The notes under the pieces were generated by a model. It did no database searches and was not told where the DNA came from. It worked only from the letters and a program-made list of their open reading frames with translations. DNA of 64,000 nucleotides. It comes from Cerioporus squamosus (taxonomy: Eukaryota > Basidiomycota > Agaricomycetes > Polyporales > Polyporaceae). The translations under genes and the position numbers were made by a program. Location of the stretch: contig JABYQS010000027.1 in assembly GCA_022592435.1 (NCBI GenBank), positions 186,001 to 250,000 on the forward strand, read 5' to 3'. This document shows positions 1-11,700 of the stretch, piece by piece. Numbering within the stretch: the first letter of the stretch is position 1; every line of letters begins with the position of its first letter.

Positions 1-16
1 ACTTGCTCGTGTATAG

Positions 17-3000
17 GCTGTTGTGCTTGGAGGCGGTCTGCTGGGTCTTGAGGCAGCGAAAGCCGTCTATGACCTTCCTACCGTAAAGGACGTCGCTATC
101 ATACACAGACAGACGTACCCCCTATCCAGACAACTGGATGCACAAGGCGGGGAGATCGTCCTCCGCCGTATCGAAGGCATGGGTGTTCGTTTCCTCGGCG
201 GTATCTCCGTCAAACGCATCATCACGGACGACAAGGGAGTTCTCACGGGACTTGAGCTTTCGGACGGATCGACTCTCAATTGTAACATCGTGATCTTCTC
301 CATTGGAATCACGCCGCGGGACGACCTAGCGCGACAGGCAGGGCTGGAGTGCGGTCAGCGGGGCGGTGTCCTTGTCGATGACTATCTGCAGACCAGCGCG
401 AAGGACGTATACGCGATTGGAGAGTGCGCGAGTTGGAAAAACAATACCTACGGTCTGATTGCGCCAGGTATCGAGATGGCAGACATACTCGCCTTCAACT
501 TCACTCAGGCGCAGACGCAGGTCGGCAGCTTCAAGCTTCGGCAGATGGTACGCAGTTACTATCTCTCGCGGTTCCATTGCAGTAATCTAATTTGCATTGC
601 AGAACAACCCGGACTTGTCTACCAAGCTCAAGCTCATGGGAGTCGATGTATGCGCATTGTTCAATATCCGGTATGCGGTCTGACGAGTGTTCGCTTTAGG
701 TCGCCTCTTTTGGCGACTTCTTCGCAGAGAAGCATGGTCAATCCAGGTCTTCCACGCACGAGAACAGCTCTTCAGAAAAGCATCCACAAGGAGACTTTCC
801 TCCGAGTGGGAAGCGCGATGCATCTGCTCCCAGGAAACGCCATGGCGCTGCAGCTGCCGCCGAAGGCCCGGTGGAAGCACTTACCTATCGAGATCCCTTC
901 GCAGGTGTCTACAAGAAGTATAGTCCATTTTGCACTCATACGAACCCATCGTACATTTCCTGAAACCTTCGCTGCAGATACATCTTCAGTGCTGACGGGA
1001 AGTATGTCCTTGGCGGCATGATGGTGGGCGACACGTCCGATTATGTGAAGATGGTCGCTCTAGTGAAGAAAAAGGTTAGTACTATCTGTGTTCGTGCAAG
1101 GCAGAGACATCCGACTCACTTTGCGTCCCATAGAAACCCCTGGACATCCCACCCGCGCAATTTGTTCTCGGGACGCGCAGCGGCTCGGAGGACTCGGGCG
1201 AGGATCTCGACGACGATACGCAGATCTGCAGCTGCCACGTAAGCTTTCCTTTCCCGCAAGGATCGCGCCTCACGACTGAGATCCGTCCGTGCAGAACGTT
1301 ACGAAGGGTCGGGTTGTGCAATGCATCAAGGACGGCACGCAGAGCGTAGCCGACGTCAAGACGCAGACCAAGGCCGGAACAGGATGTGGAGGATGTCAGT
1401 ATGCGATCCCATTGTTCTCTTCACAACTCTATCTGAACTATCTCGATCGTACAGGCGTTCCGCTTCTCACCAATATAGTCAAGGTACGTTGCTGTGTCTG
1501 CTTCCATCGCGCCCGATAGTATTGATATTGATAATGACTAGGCCGAGATGAAGAAGGCGGGCATCGCAGTGAACAACAATCTCTGCCCGCACTTTGCCAT
1601 GTCGAGGGCCGATCTGTTCAATGTTGTGAAGTCAGCCTCTCGGGCCTCCCGCTTCGTTCTCGTCTTGTTGACATTCACGCCCATACAGGATAAAGCAATT
1701 GAAGACGTTCACGGCTATCATGGAGACCGTCGGTGTCAAACCCGATTCCGTCGGCTGTGAGGTTTGCAAACCAGCAATAGGGAGCATCCTCTCTTCCCTC
1801 TGGAACGAACATGTCATGAACCCGGCTCATCATGCGTAAGCAAGACCACTATCTGTATATACCAATGAACCGACCCCAGCCAATGTTGGCTTCGTAGGAA
1901 CCAAGACACCAACGATAGATTCCTTGCCAATATCCAGCGGAACGGTGAGTTTACCCGCCGGGGCATACTTAGTCGCGTCCAGTCGGCTGATCCTATTCTA
2001 GGAACATTCTCCGTCATACCTCGCGTCGCGGCAGGCGAGGTCTGCAGACTCAATGGCACCTTATCCATGTAATTTCACTCAGCCAAGTTTACAGATCACG
2101 CCTGAGAAGCTCATTGTCCTTGGTCAAGTTGCGAAGAAGTGTACGTATTGAAACCGCACCGTGGTCGTACAGGGTAGCTCACACAAAGTAGACGGACTAT
2201 ACACGAAGATCACTGGAGGACAACGAGTCGATCTCTTCGGCGCGGAACGAGCCGATCTCCCCTCAATCTGGAAAGAGCTAGTCGACGCTGGGTTCGAGAG
2301 CGGGCACGCATATGGTAGGTGTCTTCTATCTACTTGCATACGTCGCCTAACTTCATCCTCAGGCAAGGCACTTCGGACCGTGAAGTCGTGTGTAGGGACG
2401 ACCTGGTGTCGTTACGGTGTCGGTGACTCGGTTGGACGTGAGTTGTTTTCCTGTTGTTGATTACGACAATAAGCGCGGCTGAGCAACCACATGGAACAGT
2501 CGCTGTCCAACTCGAAGAGCGATACAGGGGCATCCGCTCGCCGCACAAGTTCAAGGGCGGTGTCAGCGGATGCGTGCGAGAATGCGCTGAGGCTCAGGGC
2601 AAGGACTTCGGGCTCATCGCGACAGACAAAGGATGGAATAGTGAGTCGACCATCGTCTTCCCAGCCATCTAACGTCTTACCTGTTCTACGTCGACTTGCA
2701 GTCTACGTCTGCGGGAATGGAGGTGAGTCGCTCGGTTCCTAGCTTCCCGTCGAAAGTTGGCACGAAGATGATCATCAGGCGCAACCCCGCGGCATGCGAC
2801 TCTCCTCGTTGGGGACGTCCCGCCTTCCCGCCTGGTCCGCATCCTCGACAGGTTCATCATGTATTATATTCGCACTGCCGACAAGCTCATGCGGACCGCG
2901 CGCTGGCTCGAGGCCATGGATGGCGGTATCGAGGCACGTCACTTCCACTCCATCCCCCCTTCCCTCAGACATTGCTGGATCCTGAGACGATGGTATCTGC

Positions 3001-3947
3001 AGAAACTCCGGAAGGTCATCCTTGATGACGAGCTGGGTATATGCGCAGATCTCGAACGCGAGATGGACGAGCTCGTCGGGACGTACTTCGACGAATGGCG
3101 TGCCGTCGTGGACGACCCCGAACGGCAGAAGCGATTCCGCCAATTTGTGAACACGAACGAGCGAGTCGCGCAGACGGAGAAGATCACGGAGCGTGGGCAG
3201 GTGCGCCCCGCGAACTGGCCGAAGGCCGCCCCTCCGCTCGTGCTACGCGAGAGCGACATCGCGGTGCCCAAGGAAGATTGGAAGTGGCGCAAGCTGGCGA
3301 CGGTGCACGATCTCGTGCCCACAGACAGCGGGACCACATCTGCTGCGGTGAGATATGGAGACAGCCAGATCGCCATATACCACGTCCCGCACCGAGGGTA
3401 CTTCGCGACGCAACAGGTGCGTTCCTCTCAACCTGTATGTCCTAGCGTTCTCATGACGACTTACACCTCGTACCCTTGCAGATGTGCCCACATCGCCGTG
3501 CATTCGTCCTCGACCACGGCATCATCGGAGACGACCCCAAGTCCGGCTCGCTCTACGTCTCATGTGCGCTCCCTCCCATCCCGTGCTGACCCGCTCTTGT
3601 CGTCGCTGACACCCTAAACTCGTTCAGGTCCGATGCACAAACGCAATTTCAGCTTAACCACGGGCGAATGTCTCAACGACGACTCCTACGGCGTTGTCAC
3701 CTTCGGCGTCAAGACCGACGGCGACGACCTTCTGCTCCTCCTGCCTGAGCCGGAGGACTTGGACGCTGTGATCGGCACCTCTAAGTGGATGGTCCGGCAG
3801 GCCACCGCAGAGCTCATCGACCGCGGTGCGGCTGAGGAGTCAAGCGTGAAGATTGTCGGTCCCAGTGAGTCTGTCTTGGCGGCATCCGTGTCCGTTGGAG
3901 AGGGATGTTCTGGTTCGTCATGCAGCGGGGGTAAGCTCGACTGGTAA
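17..3947 (+). CDS. Nitrite reductase [NAD(P)H], siroheme type, 5' end outside window
   Basis: The enzyme reduces nitrite to ammonium in the cytosol in the nitrate assimilation pathway. The visible 940 residues begin in the FAD/NAD(P) part (VLGGGLLGLEAAK). They continue through a BFD-type [2Fe-2S] region (ICSCHN, then CGGC), a nitrite/sulfite reductase ferredoxin-like half, and the siroheme/4Fe-4S ligands (C-x5-C in KSCVGTTWCR, C-x3-C in SGCVREC). A C-terminal NirD-like Rieske module carries C-x-H (MCPHRR) and C-x2-H (CPMHKR). Exons: 17-547, 603-647, 700-917, 978-1074, 1134-1238, 1295-1394, 1455-1483, 1542-1630, 1689-1835, 1898-1944, 2002-2039, 2095-2140, 2192-2314, 2363-2437, 2500-2640, 2702-2722, 2779-2933, 3003-3416, 3482-3563, 3628-3947. 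All join in frame. Intron 2934-3002 appears to be GC-AG and is a multiple of three. The start codon and about 170-200 N-terminal residues lie off the left edge. A nitrate reductase or transporter may lie further left, but this is not visible. Confidence 0.95.
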
Positions 3948-5684
3948 TCAGACAGATGGGATGCAGGCATCAAGAGATATAAGCGGTGATATCATAACCT
4001 AGCTATGTAGTGTGATTCACGTATCACTCAAAGATGATTTCGGATCTGGTGGAGTAGCAAAAAAGACAGAGGGTCATAACACCGAGTTGCCGGAGGTTGT
4101 AAGCGCGGAACGGTGACGCGGCGCCTGTCTTCATTCCAGCTTCATTCCAAGCTCAACTACAACCGTCATCATGATTTAGGACCCTTCAAGCTTTCGACTC
4201 GTGGGCAGGACAAGTACATGAACCATGGCCCTAATGGACGTTCTATTGATTTCAATATAAATGTCGAATTGCTGGCAGACTCAGCTCCATGCTGTTGCAG
4301 TACTACATGACGTTTGTCGTCAACTTCAACATGTTCGTGCCAAACGAGGGTCGCAGTGAGCAATTTTGTCTGGCTACATGCTCATATGCTAACCAAGACT
4401 AATGTAGAGTCTCCACTACGTTAGCTCAAACAATGAATGCATGCGGGCCCAAAGTCGAGCAACAGTTGCTGCACAACGACCCCCATCACTCGCCGCCTTG
4501 CCCTGCAAAAGAAGCGGAGACGCGGTTCACCTTGCTCTGTGCGATCTTAACTTCGCACAGAGCCAATTGTTGGCCGCGGTTTTATCTCGATTCTCAGGTA
4601 TATGCCTAGATATGTCCTGGTGAGCAGCAGCCCGGGGACCTGGGAATCCCACCGGCTAATGGAATCGATTTACGGCATGCCACCAATGCGCTTGACCTGT
4701 CACCTAGTAGGATCCGGTCTGAACTTCTGAATACCAGGTACTGGGGGTCCTCGTCGATTCAGTCCAGTTTTTCTGGCTTCCACTGATGACTCGGCCTCCA
4801 CGATGGTGAACACTCTGACAGTGATACAACACAGGCTACCCCATCCGCAATGGGAGATCCCTTCGTCGCACTGACATAATCAAGTGATATGAGTTGATAG
4901 CTCGCTCCTCAGGCTCCCTGGCTCGTCTCATCTACTTAATGACATCTCCAGTAAGCGCTTCACTTCACCGCGTGTTCCTGGATACCTTATACTCAATTCA
5001 TCCTGGGCCCTCCAGCAGATAATTGTCTTAGCATTCCCGCCGCCACAAGGGTCATCTTGAGCCCATGAACCTCGGCATACGTTATGTTGGCTCGCGGCGC
5101 AGCGCACTAAGTCACTCGTCTCGCGCGCCAGCCTGCTATAGGCATAATGCGATGCCTAGTACGCAACGAAACGCGGAGATCTCGGGAAGGAGCCCACCTC
5201 TCGCCACAACGACGAACGTAATATGTCCTGCTCAGGTCATATCCCTGCCTCGGCTCCGGTCTACGCTCTTGCAAGCCTCGCGGAAGCAAAAGGGGCGTCC
5301 GTTCGTATCGCGATCTCAATCGCTGATCCCCGCCGGATGCGCCCACAAACTCGCCCTAATTCGCTATGCGGACGACACTACAGCGGCAGGGTGGTCAATA
5401 CAACGGACGAGACGCGGTATCTCGCACCCTTCGCGTGCTCTGGTCGCGGTCCCACCTAGGGGTCCTTGTCCAACGCACGCACGCAACGCATGGTTGGCGT
5501 TTCACGACATGGTGTGCTATCCCTTCTTGGTCACCGCACAGTCCTACATCTACTTGCGGCGCTGCGCTGGGAATCATCATTCACTCTTTCGTTCAACTCT
5601 CCGGACTCAGTCTAACTCAGACACTCCCGCGCATTCAGACCCCGCGCCGCTTGACCCGCACTCTACGTACCGCCGGGCCCCGCG
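3948..5684. other. Intergenic region upstream of the WOPR gene
   Basis: No conserved coding sequence is seen. Open frames of up to 249 codons cover 5065-5814, but they have no recognisable domain and run into the first WOPR exon in other frames. About 1.7 kb of upstream DNA, part of it probably 5' UTR, is consistent with a heavily regulated fungal regulator gene. Confidence 0.5.
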
Positions 5685-7101
5685 ATGTCCCATGGAACGG
5701 CGCACGCTTTCGCACCCGCGTCGACCACTGCGACTCCGCCGAAGCCGGAGATCCTCCGTGGGTGGATCAAGACTACGAGGGATGCGATGCTCGTGTTCGA
5801 GGCGACACGCGTAGGCATCGTCCCGCGCGTAACTCGCAGATTCCACGAGCTCGAGAAACGAAGCATCATTCGGAGCGGCGCCATCTTCGTCTTTACCGAG
5901 GAGGAGAGCGGGATCAAGAGGTGGACGGATCCGTACCTGTGGTCTGCCTCTCGCATGCAGGGCAACTTTCTGGTGAGTCCGGCACCGATCAGTCCTCGGA
6001 GTGCATGCTCGGAGCTGAGTTTCCATTCTCGTGAAGATGTATCGTGAGCGAGACGACGACCATGGTCCGCAGACAGGCTCGCCGTACCACTGCTCGGCGA
6101 TGGAACCATCCACGGACCTCACTGACCTGCTGGATCCCGACCTCGAGCACTACATCCTCGGTAGCTGGAACAAGGGCAAAGGGTTGAAGAAGAACGGCCT
6201 CATGAAGAAGGTGAGTCTCCGGTTCCGCTGTTCTTGCCTCGATATTGCTAAAGACACCAATTCAGACTATCTCGATATCAATCGAGGGCACTGTCTACCA
6301 CCTCATCTCATACTACTATCCCTCAGACGTCCGGTCGGGCGTACTGCAAACCCCCTCTTCCATGCCCCACATGGCGTCGCTGGAGATCAGCCCGGCTGTG
6401 CTACGGAGCTTCTCTCAGGTCCGTCACTCCGCCATCCCAGGGAAGCCAAAGAGAGGACGCCTACCTCGCTCGTACGCACCTTCCCTGCGTGCCCTTCCTT
6501 CGTATCTAACCCATACGACAGTCGCGTCGTCCGGCTCGACAGGCCGACCGGCCTGCTCCTCAGCATTCCTTCGACACCTGCGCCTTCCCCTGGAGAGATG
6601 ACACCGACCCACGAATGGTACTCGCCTGCGACTCCCAGCGATGTCTTCGCCCCAGCCTCCTGTCCTGCTCCTCGATCTCTTCCTCTCGTCAGCCACTCCG
6701 AGACCTACCCGTACGCGCGGTCGTCTTCGTCGCCTCCGTCCGAGGCCCATCCGTACCGCCACCCCCACTACCCGAACCTGAACACAGCTGTCGGCTCTTC
6801 ATCCTCTATGGTATACGCTCCCGGCCCTGTGCAGTCGGAAGCACCGTGGAGTCACACGTCGTCGTCGGGACCTCTGCCTTCCTACCCCTTCCCGGTCTAC
6901 GACTATGACTACGACCTCACCGGCGCGATGCCCTCGGTCCACGGCTCAAGCAACTCAACTTCTCCTTCTGCTTCTGCGCCGATGCGCGGTCCAATGCACA
7001 CTGCTTCGTCAGTTGAACAGTACCCTGCATTGCACATGCAATACCAGGACGTCGGCATTCCTGCCGCGCAGGCGTACTTCCCTGGTCCCGTGTATGATTG
7101 A
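5685..7101 (+). CDS. Gti1/Pac2 (WOPR) family transcription factor
   Basis: This is a fungal-specific DNA-binding regulator of the family that includes Wor1, Ryp1, Gti1 and Pac2, which controls morphogenesis, nutrient responses and secondary metabolism. Exons are 5685-5972, 6037-6210, 6266-6471 and 6522-7101, giving 415 residues, all in phase. The WOPR fold is bipartite. The first half is near residues 22-105 (GWIKTTRDAMLVFEA, then GIKRWTDPYLWSASRMQGNF). The second half is near residues 150-200 (KKTISISIEGTVYHLISYY). A variable linker (EPSTDLTDLLDPDLEHYIL) separates them. The C-terminal half is low-complexity, rich in Ser, Pro and Tyr (SSSSPPSEAHPYRHPHYPN), typical of an activation or regulatory tail. 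The start is the first ATG before the domain. The last intron (6472-6521) has a good branch site (CTAAC). No link to the neighbouring genes is shown by sequence. Confidence 0.9.
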
Positions 7102-8781
7102 ATTCTGAGATACTTTGCGTCTGTCCTGCATACCCGTACGAACGGTCATCATTACTATTCCTCCTACGCTGTAGCCTGCTGAGTCTCATCACTAAATGAT
7201 AGCATACACGTTCTCGTACATACTGAGTCGAGCCCCGAGATCATCTCCTGTAGTATACGTACATGAGCATACGATCAGACCCTGTAATAGTGTGGCTCAA
7301 CTTTATGCACATATCTCACCTATATGCACATGCCCATGCTCCTGTTCCATAGCAATACAATACGTACATAGTACTACCTACTTAGTTTCCGTGACCTTGA
7401 TACTTATCTTGGGAGGACGCTGCATTGTGCCACACCTTAGTTGCCCGCATCGCGTCTCGGACCACCGATGAGGTTGGTTTTGCGGGCTGATACGGGGCAG
7501 GTGGGACAACTTGAAGTGACTCGGAGCCGCCCGTGATCTATCATGAGCAGCGGAGGTTAGGGATATAAACGCCTGTTTCGAAGCTGCTTCTGCGCGACGG
7601 TAAGTTGACGTGACCTCTTGACATGGTGACCTCTTCCATGCAGAACGCGATTCACAGGGTCCCTGTACTTCGTGTGAGACGTACTGCCATAGTGCGCAGG
7701 GATTGGATGAGCTGACGACGTACCTTAGGTCATGTTCGCTGTATGCCCTATTCAACATCATAGCTGCGACGGTGAGTGCCTTGTCCTTGTCCACAGGTTA
7801 CGGCCGGGAGTGGGCCATGCTCAACCTCGTACGGTGCCAGGTACCGACCAGCAATCTTCCGAACGCTCTCAACTCAACTCTTTCCCCAGTGTGCGTCGTT
7901 TCATCCGCCCACTTGACATGTGTACATGTGCGCAGCGTTGCTGATCGTCATGCGCAGTCTGACGCCTATCCTGACTACGCGCTTCATCTCGCACCTCCAC
8001 ACGATGGACGACCCGGGCGGGAGGCGAGATATGCCTCTCACGTTGGCAACCATCGACTCACCGACACCACCGCGAGTCTCCGCCTGCGCGGGACCGGCTC
8101 GTTGGTTCGCTGGGTGGGGACCTCCACCTCGACCTCAGCAGCAAGTTCGACACGGACGAGTACTCAGGCCTCGAAGGCAATTAATCGCGGAAGAGTCTCG
8201 GGCAGTGCCTGGTTCCTCTCGGCCTACCAACGCCTAACGCTTAGAGCTTAATCACTGTAAGAGTCATGGTAGATGTGTTGCAACTCACTTATCACTGGAG
8301 CATGCGAACTTCGGAGTGCTTTGTCCGAAGAGCTCCTTAAGCTTGTGTCTTCCCGTCTGATCTGACAACGCCGACGATGTGGAGAGGTCGAGGATAAGTA
8401 CTGCGAAGACGACTCATACGCTCTAGTCAGTCCCGGTACTAACTAGTACATCTGAATGTTCCCGATGAAGTGACGTAGGTACGAGGTTTCAATCGGAGTG
8501 ATGTGCGGTGTCAATAGTGTGGCGCACTGTCCTATTCCCGCTCATACAAAGACTTGTCGGAGATAAACGTTTGGCTACTCCGATTGAAACCCTACCAGTT
8601 TCGCTCCGCACGCTTTACTTGCTACCTATTCCCAACTTATCCCTACACTATTCCCCTCAGCTTTCGCGTTCCTTCCTCTCCTCCTGGCAGCTTTTGGGAC
8701 ATATTCTCTGAAACTCGCCTGCATGCGCAGCTGGAACTTCCTGTGATACCTCAGACGAAACCGAAGTCTACGAGTTCGACG
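7102..8781. other. Intergenic region between WOPR and oxysterol-binding protein genes
   Basis: No gene is recognised. The first few hundred bases are A+T-richer and probably hold the 3' UTR of the WOPR gene. Open frames at 7703-8251 have no known domain and no consistent splice structure. Confidence 0.45.
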
Positions 8782-11700
8782 ATGGCCCCGGAAACTCTAC
8801 CTTCCTCCCCGTCCATTCTTGGTAGTCCCCGAAGTGAGTTCGTCAGTTGTCTGTTCAAGTCCTATCCACTTCCAAAAGTACCCTTCTTGCACCTACCATG
8901 GTATTGGATGTGGCAGGGTGGTCGACGAGGCCTTGAGGTGATCCTCGACTTAACCTCAGATACGTCCCGCCGGCCTACGTTGCTACACCGTCGGGAGCGT
9001 TTCGCAGCGTTCAGCGTACAATATGTTCTCTGCCGCGTGCGCAAAGAATACGGAGAGGACGCGTCAAGGGCAGTGCAGACATCTAGTGTCTGTCCGAGGC
9101 ACACCCCGTATCCATGACCTCCCTGTTCGTCCGCCTGTGGCGATCCCGCTTGCGCAACAGCCAGCGAAGCATACTTCCTTCCTCGCACATACGTTTGCTG
9201 AGCATGGGATTGAAAGTGTTGGCAATGCGTCCAATCGTCGACGAAAATCCCACATGGCGAACGCAGCGACGAACGTGCCCCGATGAGGGTCATTCTCACT
9301 GCTCAGCGTACGCCGCGTCCACTGTACACCCCTCAATCAGCTGCGCGGTCAAGCCAATGTACCGAGTGTACTCATAGCACTGGGACAACCCCCCGTCCTC
9401 CGCCAAAGACCCCATGACACAACCATTTTGACACTGGGCGAGACAGGACGTTAGGGAGGTAGCGGTGGATGAGTTTCGGGGTGTTCATATTGCAGTTATA
9501 GCACCGGCGTACGTCGCTGCACTCTCCGAAGCGTCGCGCAGCGTACACTGTGTTCCCCATCCCATTTCCTGCGACGCGTCGAGCATGGATGCGTACAGCT
9601 AGCGTCTGTCCGAGACGTACACCGCGCATCCATGCATCCGCCCGTGGCGATTCTGCTCGCGCAATAGCCAGTGAAGCATACTTCGTTCCTCGCACATACG
9701 TTCGCCTTTGGCAGTCGCATGAAGCACACGGGGGAGAGCGCGCGCTCCACTCGCACAGCCAGGTCTACGCCTGGGAGAGCGGGGCCCTTCTTTATCGCGT
9801 CGCATTGCGCTCTACCCCAGTGCATCTTACTGCGAGATCCACGCTGTCCGAAAACGGCCGTCAGTGGACAGGGTCCGCCGTGGAGACTGCCGCAGTCTAA
9901 CAAACTCGGTGACTTGCTTCTCACCGGAGGCTCTGCCGTCCTGCCGCCACGACTATGTATCGTGTTTCATTGTCTTGCCTTGCGTCATGTGGCATGCGGT
10001 CAAGATTTTGTATACTGACGCGTGTCCTGTAGATGGTACAGGTTTGGATTCATTGTATCAAGTTCGACTACTCTCAGCTCTCCGCAGTGGTGCGTATATA
10101 GCGGCTCTTCTTAGTCTATCCTCCACTCAGGTCCTGCAGGCGACCCGGCGCGCATCCATCCATTCTTGACGGACATCTCCAAGGACCGGCGAACTTCATC
10201 CGAGAGCGACGTCGACTTGGGTGCCGCGGCCCTCCATCTTGCGATCCGATGTGCATCATGTAAGCCTGGAACATCCACGTCGTGAACTACGAGCGGCCCC
10301 TGACAAGCCTTCAGGCGATACTATCGCGCTCCTTCTGTCCCACAGGTCGATCTCGCCGAATGCTGTCTATCCACCTGGCTCTGGCACCACAGCTCTCCAT
10401 CTCGCGGCTTCCTTATCGCGGACAGACGTTGTCAACCTGCTTCTTGAGCAGGACGGCATTGACGACAGTCTGCGAGACAGCCAGGGCCGGACAGTGTTAG
10501 ATGTCGCCAGGGGGAAGGACACCATCCGCGCGATACGGGGTCAGTTCATTTCGTCATATTTCTGGTGTCGCTGTATCCCTGATTCGAAGCTTCTCGTAGA
10601 TTCAAGGGCGCTCCTGACGGCATCCTATCGTTCACTCCTACGATCCTACATCCACTCCCCATATAACGAGCCCCCGCCTGACGCGCTTGTGAAGCTTCTG
10701 GACTCCCCGCGCATACGCCTCGTTGACCTGTCCTACCTCGATGACGCGAGCGGTCGCACTCTGCTGCACGAGGCGGCGCGACGCAAGGACCTGCGTTTAG
10801 TAGAGAAGGCCATCCGTGCTGGGGCCGACGTCTTCGTGCGTGATAGAAAGGGTAGGCCCGTATATGAGAGCGCCCCGAAGGACGACAAAGTGCGGGCGTT
10901 CTTGCGACAGTGTAGGTGCTGCCGACCCTGCCTGCGAGAATATATACTGAACTCCTAGCAGTCACGAACCAGGACAACTCACTCATCCAGAGCCTTCGTC
11001 CGAGCCGCCCGAATTGAGGGGTTACCTCAATAAGTATACCAACGTTGCGAAGGGATATAATACCCGTTGGTTTGTGCTCCATCAGGGAGTACTTTCGTGT
11101 ACGTTGTCATGTCCTTGGAAGCGTGTAGCCTCCTCACCTGAAAGTTCGCAGATTACCGCCACCAGGACGACGAGAATCTGGCTTGCCGAGGGTCGATCGC
11201 CTTGCGTACAGCGGTCCTGACGGTTCCCACCGGTACCTCCGGTCTGCGCTTCGAAGTCCACTCGACGCCATCGCGAGGTCACTCTTCCGTGCAGAAGTGG
11301 TATCTGAAGGCCAACCATCCCGTTGAAGCTTCACGATGGATCACTGCCCTGCAGAAGAGTATGGAGATCGCCAAACGCGAGAGTGAGCAGCAAGACCGGA
11401 GAAGTGGGGAGAGCTCGGCCCCGAGTCTCAAGCCGTCATTGTCTATCTCGGGAAGCTCGTACAACACACATAAGCGGAAGGACCGGGCGGCTGGTGCCAT
11501 CGTCTCGACGGCCAGTTCGCTGGAGACGTGGAGTCGGGTGGTGAGGTCTAGAGAAGGAGCCCGATCCGTTCGAGACCCGGAGCAGGCGGTCGATGGCGAG
11601 GGCGAGGACTCAACGTCGGAGGCAGGCTCGACAAACCAGGTTCCTCACGCGAACGCATTCGAGTTGCAGGGCAACGCGCTTTTGGCCCAGGTCGATCTCG

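Noticed and set aside
5065..5814. 249-codon open frame before the WOPR gene
   Set aside because: No domain, biased composition, and it overlaps the first WOPR exon out of frame.
10910..11030. Frameshift between the ankyrin and PH parts of the oxysterol-binding protein
   Set aside because: An alternative donor at 10910 with the acceptor ending 10958 keeps the frame, so an indel is not required, although FTNQDNSLI in another frame resembles relatives.
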